Part shown: positions 46,508 through 58,355 of the stretch, in pieces
Position numbering within the stretch: the stretch's first letter is position 1
Layout of the letters: every line of letters begins with the position of its first letter
DNA from: Phaffia rhodozyma
Lineage: Eukaryota > Basidiomycota > Tremellomycetes > Cystofilobasidiales > Mrakiaceae
DNA length: 64,000 nt
Assembly (NCBI GenBank): GCA_014706385.1
Contig: JACGZH010000001.1
Location: 1-64,000 of the forward strand
Direction: 5' to 3'
Made by a program: the position numbers and the translations under genes
The notes under the pieces: generated by a model
Databases searched by the model: none
What the model was told of the DNA's origin: nothing
What the model saw: the letters and a program-made list of their open reading frames with translations, nothing else

Positions 46508-48805
46508 TCAGAGAAGGAGTGTGGCCAGTCCCATGCTGAGACTCAAGACGGTAGACAGTCCCGCACCCAGCTGAGTTCCGCTCCTAGAGGCAGAGCTTGC
46601 GTCTGTGGAGCTGGTCGACGAGGGAGACGCTCCAGACGAGGTCTGAGCTGCCGTAGATCCAGATGAGGGGAAGACAAGCTGAGCGACCGTTCCATTCAGT
46701 GGGGAGCTCACTTCACACTCTGGGATCTATGTCCAGGAACGAAACAAGAGTCGGCATGAGCACAAGCACGAGATGGCAAAAAAGAAGACGGCAAAACGGA
46801 CGGTGATAGCCTTGAGAGTTCGGTTCCTGTTCAAATCCAAGTTGTCTCCATCGTTTTTAGCTAAACTGACTTCGGACATTTGGGATATGGGCCATCAGAG
46901 TAGAACGGATAACGCACGGGTAGAAGAGTCCCCAGTGGGGTTCGACACCACCGTAGATCTCTTTCCAGGTCTCGTCCTTGAACTCGAAGAAGAAGCTGAA
47001 CAAAAAGCGGAAGCCAAGCAAGGTGCATGAGCATCGCTGGCACTGTGATGATTGGGATGCAGGCCTCTACAGTTAACATAGCCAACGAACTATTCGGTGT
47101 TGTTCGCGTTAGCTTGGCAGTTGAATTCGTCCATGAAGGTTTGAAGTCCAACGATCGAAGCGGGCGAACCTGCCCCGTTGGTCGCCTGTATTCCAGGATG
47201 ACGACAGATCAGATAGTCAGCCAAACAAACGTAGAGGATCAGGTGTCTGACCAAGCAAAATGAGTGAAGGACTGACGTCGGAAGCGTTGTCCGAAGACTA
47301 TATCAAAAAGATTCAAGATCATACTGATATGTCAGATGGAGGCAAACAGCGGTGAAATAAGTCAAAAGACGTAACTAACCGTCGGCCATCCGGTCTCTGC
47401 GATGTACATAGTACTGGAGTCGACGAACACGAAGAAGAGTGTGTGGCTGATCAGTCATCTACCTTTTCGATTCAGAGGCTCGCGATGACAGCACACTCAC
47501 GGATTGTTAGAAGCGGGAGCGCAAACTTCGACATCAAACTTCTCGAAAAAGTTGAAAGTCCATGCTGCAGCACCACGGTAGTCAACCGAGCCAAACCTGC
47601 ACAGCGACACAGAAGATCAAAGACGAGGGTAAGCAGATGTTGGGAAAGCCCACAGCTCGGACCAAAGGCAGCAATGAGCGTACCAAGGATGAACGTTGGC
47701 CTGATAGTAATCGACGCCTTCACAAAGAGCCAGCGTTGCGGCAGACCCGGCATCAGACGTTCCCACAGGGATCGTCACATTCAGGTCTAGGGCACTCAAT
47801 GCAGCTGTATATGCCAACGAGAGATGTTTAATCATTTGTCGGAGTTTCTAAGCTCCTAGCATAGGTCGAGTCGTACAAAAAAAAATACCTTTGGCTTTGG
47901 TCACGTAGCTCAGCAACGTAGTTCTGGCGGCGACTCCAGTGGCATCAGTTGCAGTGCCGTCACCGTAAGAGAGCAAGAGGAACTCGTTTCCGACGGTGAT
48001 TCCACCGATGTTTTTTGTTCCGTACTCATTGATGACTGACTCGATCGCAGTCCATTGGCGTTCGTAGACGGTATCGATATCGGTACCTGTGGAGAGGTAG
48101 ATGCCGATCCATACCATGAGATCTGCGTTTGTCTGCCGGATGGCTTCAAAGATGTAGAGCGTCTGGTTGCAGTCGGAGGCGCTAAGAGGAATAGCGCCAA
48201 GCATCAGTTGCGTACGAGCTGCAAAGGAGAGGTAGGAAGGGGGATGGAGTAGGACTTACTATGTACGAATTCGAGGGGTCAGCTGAGCGAGCAGGAGAAC
48301 ATCATTCGTGACGGCTTCCTGGGTAGCACCACCTATGGAGACAAAGAAGTCGTCAATGATGCTGTATAGTTGTGTATACAAGTAAATGAGAACGTTGACA
48401 TACAATTTGGAAGAATCACACCTGACATGTCATTTACAACAAAATAGGAAGCCACAGAGGTGTGTTAGCAAGAGAATAGAATACATAGCTTTGGACTCGG
48501 CGCCAAGAACTTTACTGTTAATTCGATGTTTGAATGAACAGGAGAAATCAAACCTGATGGGGAGTAAGCTATCCCATGAAAAGACTATATGGCCAAAAAA
48601 AATTCAAAGAAAGTTGCAACAACATTCAGTAAGATGGACATAGTTAGGAACGATCAATGAAAACAACAAATATTCATCGTACTCTTGTAAGATTGGGGTC
48701 TAGCGCGGTCGCTGTCACTGAGCCATCCGAGAGTGTAGAGGCTAAACCGAAGCTCGCAGCGACGAAGCTAATGAGCGCTCCTGAAAAAATCGAAGAAAAC
48801 CTCAT
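46508..48805 (-). pseudogene. GH17 glucan beta-glucosidase, GPI type, apparent +1 frameshift
   Basis: This is a cell-wall beta-1,3-glucan hydrolase/transferase of the EglC/Scw-like GH17 family. Thirteen exons (48805-48683, 48584-48554, 48421-48404, 48333-48260, 48181-47889, 47804-47684, 47596-47501, 47413-47380, 47297-47277, 47185-47091, 46995-46918, 46826-46802, 46726-46508) cover about 408 residues. A signal peptide comes first, then the GIAYSPSG entry motif. Acid/base Glu lies in TVGNEF and nucleophile Glu in IAETGWPT. The C-terminus is Ser/Thr-rich and ends in a hydrophobic GPI-anchor signal (LGAGLSTVLSLSMGLATLLL). In exon 4 the family reading VTND-VLLLAQLTPRIRTY is split by one extra G at 48299-48300. 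The summed exon length is 1 mod 3. This is either a true null allele or a base-call error; every other exon is clean. Confidence 0.8.
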
Positions 48806-50190
48806 TACAACAAAAGAGTAAAAGAAGCTTGAAGAGAACGGAATGAAAGAATGAACGGAGTGGAGGTCAAAGTATCGAAAATGAATTGGTAGGAAGGAAC
48901 AGTACAAGGAGTGTACTTTGGTTACTAACCGGTGACTAACAACAACAACGATGATATGTTCGCGTGAGTTCTGTGATACGCTTACAGTTCGATAAAGTCA
49001 ATGCGCTCGTTTTGTCCATCGCAGGGTGGTACACTGTACATTTACAAACATATATCGTATGGCTTTGGCCACAAGTAAGTGACCTCAACTGACAGTGGTC
49101 GATACATAGCTATATCGAACTTGGGTATCTCGAGACCTTAGACAATCAAAACTCCCATGAGTCATAGATGTAGTCTGGTTCCTGTCAACAGGGCGGCAGC
49201 AGCTGTAAGAGCAGCAGAAGCAGCAGTGATAATTACCAGCACCGCTGATGAGTGTTCAAGGCGGACGATTGTCCTCATTGCCTCCGACATTTTTTTGTCT
49301 CTACCAGCTGTTAAGCTTGGTGCCTGTTTGTTCGCAACGAATCCCTCTTGATCGGTTCGACTGGCTTTGGGTTATGATGAACGACCTGGTGAAGGCTGCG
49401 CAGCTCACAGACAAAGAGATAGAGAACTGGATAAGTAGAAGGATGAGAAAAACCAGAGACCGAGAGAAACAAAGAGACAAACTTGTGATCCTTATGAAGA
49501 AGATCCTTCTTTACTCTACTACCTCCTTGTCTATTAGTCTTTCTGTTCATTTGTCTCTTTTTCTGATGATTTCCTTTCATGTTCGTCTCTGTTTTAGGAC
49601 AAAATGTCGAGTTCTCATTCTTTCTCTGCTTGCTCTCAGACTTGGTGAAATATGAGTGTCGATGCATCCCGCTACATACTCCACCTAACCCTGCACCAGG
49701 TGGACAACGAGGGGTCGAGAGTATTGGTGTTTGACGACACAGCTGCTGCTTTGAATGTTGAGGATCATGTTGAGGTTGTCACTGAAGCTAACACTAGCTC
49801 ATCAAGAAGGCAAACCAGACCCATGACCAACGGGGATTTGGTGGTCTGTGGACTGAGGGCACCCAAGTCCAGAAAAGTCACGTATCGACCACCATCGGCT
49901 GAGGTTACTCTCTAGTAGCCAAAGCCACAGATTCTTTTTTCTACTTGTTTCTGCGCCGAGTTCCAAGGGTTTCTCTCCAATGAGCTATAGACTTTCTAGC
50001 TGGCTCTCCTCTGTTTTCCTGGTTTCTCGATGCATTTGGCTGAGACAGCTGGGTAGTGTGTACATGGTTGTTGGAAACAAATTTGAGAAACCAGTGAGGA
50101 GATGACTGGGAACGAGTGCCAGAACGAAGAGTTCCTTTTCGTCATCGTATCTTGGTAAATATATTACAGTCAGAAGCAGGCGGCTTGGGA
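48806..50190. other. Long intergenic stretch, no gene recognised
   Basis: About 1.4 kb between the divergent glucanase and ankyrin genes. An 87-codon ATG-initiated frame at 49652-49915 and an overlapping minus-strand frame at 49311-49667 show no motifs or convincing splice partners. A poorly conserved or lineage-specific gene cannot be excluded. Confidence 0.5.
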
Positions 50191-51448
50191 ATGTCGTCGG
50201 CCAACTGCGGCTGTGAGTACAACAAAACGATACGCCCACTTTAACAATCATTCTGATCATCTTGGGCACTCATCAGACATCGCAATTGAGGCTTTCAGAT
50301 TTCATCTCCAGTCTAACTCTCTTATGATCTCACTCATGCAGGACCAAGGTGCATCACCCAGTGAGTCTATCACTTATGAAGTGTCGAAGTTTTCTTTCTT
50401 TCAGTGATCGCTTCCTGCGAAACCCTTACCTCAAAACATGCTGATACGGACTATCTGTATTACCAGATGAGCAGCTTCTCAATGCAGCCAAGACGGATAA
50501 TGAAGAACTTTTGTGTCAGTTCCTTTCATTGTCTCAACGAGAGTCGCCTTGTATTTCTCATCAACTTACGATTGGGGTCCCTATCCCTGAATTTTCTGTT
50601 GTAATCACAAATGATCAGTATCCGTCTTGTCTCTGACGGGCCGTTTTGACATCAATCATCAAGATGGGTCAGTGTCCATTATTCATTTCCGCATCATCAG
50701 GATAGAAGTTTTGGAGATGAAATTTCATCTGACAAAGATAAACATGATCATAAACACTCACTCTTAGTCTAGGCTTTACTGCTCTTCACTACGCTGTTCA
50801 ACGAGGATCAACTGACTGGTAAGGCCAGATCACGCTCTTTCAACTCTTTGGATCTTTTCTAAAGCCCGAGCACATCTTATTTTTACTTCTCACCTACTGT
50901 GTTCTACTCGGCCCTGACGATATGTAGCTTGGATCACATTCTGGAAGAAGATGATTGCGATGTCGATCTGCAGACAAGATTGGAGGGCTTGACTCCCATT
51001 CATCTCGCTATGCAAGTTCAAGATCAAGAACTGAGAATATATCTTGGTTTGTCCTCATCCACTGCTTCCGTATTCAGTTCCAAGCACTTACAGTCACCCT
51101 CTACTTCACCATCTCGGTTCTCCTAAGTGCGCTCGCTTCTTGAAGCCGGATCTTCTACGCAGATACCGAATAAATATAGGCAGCTTCCAGTTGATCTACT
51201 GTCACCTTCCCGACCGTCCGACGTGGAGATCATAGAGATCATGAAAGAACAACAGGAGGAGGACGAGGCACGAGGGGAGGAAGGAGGCATTGATATGTTT
51301 GATTCTGGCGATCTCGCAGAAGAGGACGATGGACCAGGTAACTATTCTCTGGACCGGGGTATCTCTTGCATACCGTCCTGACTAGACTAACATGATTTCT
51401 TATTCTTTCTTTTCTGTAGGAACGGGATCTGGAAGTGATAGCGACTGA
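50191..51448 (+). CDS. Small ankyrin-repeat protein (YCR051W-like)
   Basis: Seven exons (50191-50212, 50467-50514, 50619-50667, 50768-50818, 50928-51046, 51128-51337, 51420-51448) keep phase and encode 175 residues. After a short MSSANCG start comes EQLLNAAKTDNEELL. Two to three ankyrin units follow, with the consensus fragments LGFTALHYAV, GLTPIHLAM and a third repeat containing SLLEAGSSTQI. The tail is acidic and ends GSGSDSD. The layout matches small fungal ankyrin proteins of the YCR051W type, whose role is unclear. The first intron is about 250 nt, longer than the others, so a missed small exon is possible. Confidence 0.82.
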
Positions 51449-52138
51449 TTGACGTTGACAAATCACCCGAGTCCATCGTCAATCTTTTCTCCTCACCACG
51501 GCTTCAGATTAAATTAGACTCTACTGTCTTCTATCTTTACAACTCTCTTCTTTTTCTTCATCACATCCGGACCACGCATCTCTCGATTAAACAACCGGCA
51601 AAGACCAGCCGATAGATTGCATCCAGCCAACAGATACACGTAGCAAACCAAGCACAAATTGAGGGTCAATGGAAAAACATTTTTCGAATAAGGAAGAATA
51701 AACATGGCATCGTCGGACGTATTAACCCTTAGCAAACTAGGAACAGATCATTAACGGAGGTGGTTGTATTTTTTGAATTCTGGATTGGGTGAGTTTGACG
51801 GAGGGAAAGAGGGAAAAAATAACACAGGAGCAGAGCAAAAAGTTAGAAAAAGGATTAGATTTGCAGAAGCAAGAGGAAAACTAGTCCCTTCTAATGATTC
51901 AGAACGGCAACAGGTCTGATGGCAGAACCAAAGGAGAGTTGACGATCAAAACGAATTCGACAAGGACGATAGAGAGAATGAGAGATAGACGTCACTAACG
52001 AGATGAAAAATGAGAAGGGATGTTTCCGAAAGGCAACCGAGAGGCAAAAGAAAACAGGTATGGACAAGTATGTGAGAGCTACAGACAGGTAGAATAAGAA
52101 ATCAAAAGATTGGATATGAAAGAGGGAAGAAGAGGTAT
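51449..52138. other. Intergenic, convergent 3' flanks
   Basis: About 690 bp between the ends of the ankyrin and Ras genes. It is AT-rich and purine-biased on the + strand near the Ras 3' end; no gene is seen. Confidence 0.6.
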
Positions 52139-53924
52139 CTATAAGATAACGCAGCATCCACTACTATGGGAATCTTTTCCGCCCGATGATTTGGACCTGG
52201 CTTTGGACGACGACGCAGCGGCGGGATCTGTCTTGCGGCCCGTTTCTACCGGCTAGACGAAGGTGATTGCAAGGAAAGTCATGACAACAGTCAATTACAT
52301 CATCCTAAATAGCCGGCTCATAAATGCTGGAAGACAGACCTTGTTGTGCTTTCGGATGCTTCGAACGAGCTCCAGGAAAGCCTCATCAACGTTCACACGC
52401 TGCTTAGCCGAGGTCTCGATGCAAATCGTTCGCAATTGCTGGGCAAGACGCCGTCCCTCTGATTGAAGAATGGCGCAGATGAGGTGAGGGGTAATCGTCG
52501 TATTTAGCATACGACACAACCAAAGGGGCTAGACTATGGTTTGAAATGTAACAACCTTGAGCATCGACTTGTCTCTCGTATTCCAGGTCACTCTTGTTAG
52601 CCACAATCACACAAGGCACATCCTTAGAGCGGTGGCGTTCCATAGACAGGGTATTTATGAGCACATTTGCGGAAGAAAACCCAACTCCGAGAAACTACAA
52701 ATTATTACAACTCACATCTTTATCCTTTACTCTGAGTATCTGAGCGTGGAACTGAGAGATCTCTTCAAATGAGTTTCTGGAAGTGATGGAGTAAACCAAC
52801 ATGAACCCTTCGCCTGTCCGCATATATCTGGTCAGAGTGTGAAAGAGAAGACCATTGGCCCAAAAATCATATTCCATTAGATCGATAACCGCAAGGAAGA
52901 TATACAATATTGCACAAATACGTACTGTTCACGCATAGCACTGTGACAAACATATAGAATTTGAATCGGAGTGAGAATCAGAAAACATGAGCATCAACGT
53001 CAGATAGAGCGCCATATGTCCAGAAAGTTGACACGCAGTGTTCTTTGAGTGGCAAAGACTTGTGGTCTTATACAAGCTTGAGAAGTACGGGACGAATTCC
53101 TCGAGCATACAGTCAAGAATTGACTGGAACTTCTTCCCCTCAAAGGATTAAATTGAGAACAATCAACCACGTACCCATACTCTTCTTGACCGGCGGTATC
53201 TAACACGTCGAGTAATGCAATCTCGTCATCAATCGTTGTTTGTTTACGATATGAGTCTTCGATTGTGGGATCATACTCGTCAACGAAATGCGACTGGATG
53301 AATTGAATGGCTGGACGTTGTAACATAAGAGATGGGTCGCATGATATTTGAAGAACATGTTCACGATCACGCAGGAAGATATGTCCGGTCAAAGCATCGA
53401 CCGTGGTCCAGGCGAGGGAGATTGATACGACGGGCATGTAGTTGACACGACGTCACAGATACACAAATTAATTGATGAGGAGAAGGAAGAGCGGAAAGTA
53501 TGAGAAACGTTCAGGCTTGAAGTAAAGTTATCCTGACGCGTGCAAGAATTGCGAAATGAAGACATCAGGACTGACTGAGGGCCGACTTTCCCACACCTAG
53601 GGCGAGTACAGCACGTTCCGTAATCGAGCGAATCATGAGATGACCATCCAGCACACAAAAGACGGAAATTAATTGGTAAGATGGTGACCGATGCAATGAT
53701 GCGAGACAGGATGACAGACATACCTCCTCCACCGACGACGACGAGTTTATATTCTCTGAGGAACGTAGCCTATGTCGGCCCGGATGAAGGACAAGGTGAG
53801 AGAACAGAAAGTGATCAGATGCTTGATAGGTCTCGTAGGAATGATCCAGGCTAAGAACTAGGAAAGAGATCTGATCAGGTCAGCCATGTGTACAAAAGAG
53901 CGGACAGACCTTGTTCGTGCTCAT
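52139..53924 (-). CDS. RAS1: Ras-family small GTPase
   Basis: Nine exons (53924-53910, 53769-53724, 53596-53576, 53310-53175, 52940-52926, 52827-52716, 52622-52556, 52458-52340, 52252-52139) encode 214 residues. All GTPase boxes are present: G1 GGGGVGKS (18-25), switch [10 protein letters not shown] with Thr43, G3 DTAGQEE (65-71), NKSD, and ETSAK. A Lys/Ser-rich hypervariable tail ends CCVIL, a CAAX box with an upstream Cys for palmitoylation, so the protein should be farnesylated or geranylgeranylated and membrane-bound. The first box begins at residue 18, after an N-terminal extension, as in other fungal Ras1 proteins. Ras1 acts upstream of adenylate cyclase and Cdc42-type morphogenesis pathways in basidiomycetes (family knowledge). 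It is divergent from the hydrolase gene at 54578. Confidence 0.95.
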
Positions 53925-54577
53925 AATGGAAACCTGATGGTGATGTTGTAGAGTTTACAGAAGGCGCAAGGAAAACAGAGCGCCCGAAGAGGAAAAGAAG
54001 AAAAAAGAAACAACCGACACTGGCACGCGCACAACACGTACAACAACGCTCTCGATATTGGACTGTAAGATCAAGAGTACGAGTCAAGACGGACGAGCGA
54101 AAGGAGAAGATGGGATGGCGGACGATCTGAGAAGGAGCAAAAAGAAAAGGATGGAGAGAACGAGCGAACCCCGGCAAACGATGAGAGAGGATTGATGGAG
54201 GGGCGTGAAGTGTAAGGATAGCGTAACTTTGATTACATCATGTGGCTGTGTATGACTCTATTTCGACATCGAACCTGCCTGAACCCAGATGAACCCTTGT
54301 GAACCTGTGTGAACCTGTGTGAACCCCCGGCTATCTGGCCGGTTCGGCTGGATGGGTTACAATAACAACACGACGTAATCGGTCTCGAGTTTCACCCTCA
54401 ATCCTCTTCTCAACACACCTTCTCTTATTCAGCCGCTTCTTGCCGTTTCGGTCATCCAACCTTTTCTTATATACACTCATACTCGCTTGTTCGCTCTGCT
54501 TCTCTCGGTCACCTGAATCTCGTTCTCCTCTCCCCACGCTCGTCGGTTCTCTTCTGGGTATTTCTCGTTTCCCCAGC
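53925..54577. promoter_or_regulatory. Shared promoter region, Ras / hydrolase
   Basis: This is a 653-bp bidirectional region between divergent starts. It contains a short direct-repeat cluster of TGAACC words (about 54278-54328), including tandem CCTGTGTGAA. I do not recognise a known factor site in it. The pyrimidine-rich stretch just before 54578 is typical of a fungal 5' leader. Confidence 0.45.
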
Positions 54578-57500
54578 ATGGGTTGGTTCTTTCGCAAACC
54601 GCCGGCGAATTCTGCCACGCCGTCTAGCACGTCGTCGGCAACTCCCGTCGGCTCAACAGCCGACCTTCCTTCCGACCTGTACCAAAGGTTGGCTCACTAC
54701 TCGTCTCCAGACACACCAGCATCTGCTAGAATAGATAATAGTCTGGTACAAAGGCAAGGCAAGCGCTTCCTCACCGGCTGGGGTGTGGGTGAGGTCTTCA
54801 AGCTCGCTGGTTTCGTCGTCGCCAAAGGTAAGTCACATGTTTATTTATCAGCCCTTGCACTCTGCAAGATAAAGATTCCAACGATTGCATGGCCATGTGT
54901 CCATGTATTTTGAAATCTTTCTCCTGGTAAAATCCTAGAGGCTATGTTCTGATCCTTCTTGTGACAAATATTGACGGCCATAGCTAGTCATCTGGCAACC
55001 GAACTCGCAACCCATACCATATATGGACCTCGTAAGAAATCTTGGGGATTAGAGTAAGGCTTTTTACCCCGGCTTATCTTAAAGGTCTTCTTTCATGCCA
55101 TGTATCTTCATCGTCAATTCTTCCTCGTTTGTCTAGCCTAGTCCTTCATTAACCTTGCCTGAATTTATTGTACCTTTGTTGCTCCTCGAAAAAGGATGAC
55201 TATCATCACATCCATGATGCGGGATGTTGGTGCACATTCTCATCTGGCAGACATAGTCCGTGAAAGATTTTTCCCTAATCAACCATTCACTTTGCATGAA
55301 ATCTCAAGTTTAGTCTGACCCCCGTTTGTTATGACTTATATCTTTACCTTCTTCACCGCAACCTGGGATGTGGAACAACCGCCGATCTCGACCTCAGCCG
55401 TTTATTCGTGGCCTCGTCTCGCTGTCTACTTTAGCCCCTCTTCCTTCTTCTGCCATTGTCACTCCGTTTTCGTTCCGTGTAAAGTCTCGCGGATTGAGAG
55501 GTCTCTTAGCCGACTTCGATTCTTACGAACTGGGAGGTGAAAACTATGACCCTTATTCAATCGAGGGTGGTTTCGGCAGCGGAAGAGAAGTTGGAGGTGA
55601 ATGGGTCGTCGACAAGGTACTCTGGGCAAAATGGCAAAGAGAGTGGAAAGAGAGGAGAAAAGGCGGAAAGGGTGGAGAGCGCATTGTGCTCTATCTGCAC
55701 GGAGGTATGTTTGGTTTGTTTGATACATGCTCAGAAGCCTGATTACAAACCCCATGATATCCTCTTAATCTCCTTGATCTAAACACTTCCTTGCTTGTTT
55801 TTTGGTTTCTTTCTTTCTCGTTTTTTTTTTGGTGTTGATCGTTCATTCGCTGTCGTATCATCCGTTAAGGTGCCTACTACGTATTCTCAGCGGCAACCCA
55901 TCGATCTATCACCACACAGATCTCGTCTCAATGTCAGGCCAGAGTGTACGCAATTAACTACCGACTTGCTCCGGAAACTCGGTTTCCGGGTCCCCTACAC
56001 GACGCCGTTAGCGCATATTTCAGACTCACAGACGAGCTCGGTGTAAAGCCGGAAAATATTCTTTTCGCCGGTGACTCTGCCGGTGGAGGGTTGGTACTGG
56101 GTACGTTACTGTACTTGAGAGACAATGGTAAGTTGTTTGTCCCTTTCTGTTGCATGACTTTCTTTGACCTCATACACAGCCTGAACCTCTCGGCTTCTAT
56201 CACGATTCTCTCTACTCAGGATATCCGCTTCCATCGGGAGCTATATTGATGTCTCCTTGGGTGGATTTGACCATGTCGTGCGATTCATGGGATTCAAATG
56301 GTCAGTATTTTGCGGAAGATTTTCCTCTATGCCGCCTGTTCATGACCGACATGTATCCTTTATGTTTCGCGCAGCTCCTTTCGATATTGTTCCCAGACCT
56401 GGGCTCGATGATCACTTGAATCCGGTATACTGCTATCTGGGTGAAGAAGGGGTGAAAAAATACCTCACTCATCCTTAGTAGGTTCTGAAGTCCATCACAC
56501 CCTTTGCTTGGCCGTAACTAAGATGTTCTCATTTTACAAATTGACTTTACACTCAACAGCGCATCTCCTCTCTTCGGTGATTTCAAAGGACTCCCTCCTT
56601 TGCTCATTCAATCTGGTGAAGCCGAAGTTCTAAGGGACGAGATCACTTTGTTAGCGCACAAGGCTACCTTGAGCGGTACAGTGGTGAGACATGAGGTCTT
56701 TGAGGATTGCGTCCATGTATTCCAAACGTTTCCTTTCCTCGAGGCGTGAGTGATTTTTCTTCCTGGTACTGTTCCTTTTTGTATTGTGATTCTCAATCGA
56801 TATGTTGGTCTGTGATTCTTTTTTCAATATTTGACCACAAACAGTACCAAAATCGCGTTCGAGTCCCAGCGCGACTTTGTTTTAAACTTTCTCCCTGCGC
56901 TTCCCAATCAATTCTCGCGATCCTCTTCATCAGAACGGAACGATAGACCAAATCTTCTCGACAGCGAATTGTCTACATCCCAATCGAAGCTTGTCAATAC
57001 TGACCGTCAGGAAGTCCCTCTACCGGAAGAGACCAACTATATGGAATCGTCCGATGGAGAAAATGACGCCAAGATGCAGAACGAGACGCCCAAAGATAAA
57101 TTCAGCTCTGAAACGACTAGTCTTCCCGATGTCTTCACGACTATATTCACCGAGCGGGTAACCCCTCAACGAACAAATTCGACGGCTCAGAGTGACATTA
57201 CTGTTGATGATGGCGAGCTTCATACTCCTTTGGAAGGACATGAGATCAAGGACGAAAGCTTGCAAATTGCTGACCCCTGTGAAAGCTTGCCTCGGTCCCG
57301 TCAGGCCAGCGCCTCTTTTAGCTCGCCGGCTGAAAAACAAGCTGTTTCTTCCATACTTTCGTCCTCGTCCATCTCCAAGCCCATTCGCCCTTCCGGTTTG
57401 CTCAGGTTCTCAACCACGTCCTACCTTCCCACTATCTCATCACCTTCGGAGCCATTCTCAAGTCAACCCTCGTCCTCCTCTTCGGTTGTTCTTTCACCTC

Positions 57501-57751
57501 TGAGCCGAAGATCGAGATTACCTTTCAGTCTCTCATCTTCTCCCAGCAAAACTCTGAACAGGTTGACCACTTCTCACGCGACGATCAATCAGTTGCCTCC
57601 CACTCCACCGAAAACAAGATCAAGAAGCGCCAGTCATCCCGAGATCGCCGATCTTGTACGAAGTTTCGAGACAGGGGCAGGAGACGGATATGCTATACGA
57701 AGATTTGGTCCTCAGGATCTGTCAGTAGCAACAGAGACTTTGGCACGTTGA
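54578..57751 (+). CDS. HSL-type alpha/beta hydrolase with long disordered tail
   Basis: A serine esterase/lipase of the hormone-sensitive-lipase (alpha/beta-hydrolase-3) class. Nine exons (54578-54827, 54984-55053, 55195-55255, 55398-55704, 55870-56127, 56220-56300, 56375-56477, 56560-56745, 56845-57751) give 740 residues with continuous phase. The oxyanion motif HGG is at 228-230 and the nucleophile is Ser299 in GDSAGG. The likely acid is Asp403 (VLRDE) and the likely base is His429 (DCVHVFQ). YRLAPETRFPGPLHD is the usual HSL core strand. The catalytic part ends near residue 450. The last ~290 residues, in the last exon, are Ser/Pro/Thr-rich low-complexity sequence with no domain, probably a regulatory tail. 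Substrate cannot be read from sequence. Confidence 0.88.
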
Positions 57752-58355
57752 TTAAGACCCTTCTTTCATTTGGTCCATTTAGTAGTAGTTTTCTACCTTG
57801 TTCCACAAGGCTGGTCATTTTTTCCTTCATGTATTCAATAATCCATCTGTACAACACTCATTCAATTACTCTTCTCTACCCGTCGCGTCTAAGTCTTATG
57901 CTTCTTGGATCCGTCACGAAACCTGTTTTTCGCAACATCCGATCAATATACATTCTCCCTCAGTCTCTAGCTATGAGCGGTTTACACAAGAACTTTCTTG
58001 GCGTTCGTTGATTCTTTTCTCTATGTAGGACTGTTCCAACCAAAACATCGTATAGCTATTCTTTTTCTTGCGGGCATTCTGCCTATACATTCTTTCTTGT
58101 CAAGTGTATTCCTATCGTATCTTGTCGCGTTTTCCACACCCTCACTTCCGTCTGTGTACCATGGTGAATTTTCTCATCGGATAAATTATCCTTGAAATCC
58201 TATCGGTCTTGTGTCTTTATTCATGGATGTTTCAGCCTTTCGTCTTCTTTCTTACTCTTTTTGCTTGACACGTTTTTTCTTTTTTTTCTTTTTGAATACA
58301 GAGACCGCATCGACTCCGACAACATGTTCGTACACGTTTTATGAATTTTAATTTT
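57752..58355. other. Intergenic, convergent 3' flanks
   Basis: About 600 bp, T-rich, between the hydrolase and JmjC gene ends. Short frames only; no gene recognised. Confidence 0.6.

Noticed and set aside
49652..49915. 87-codon ATG-initiated ORF between the glucanase and ankyrin genes
   Set aside because: There is no similarity I can name and no supporting exon structure; left as intergenic.
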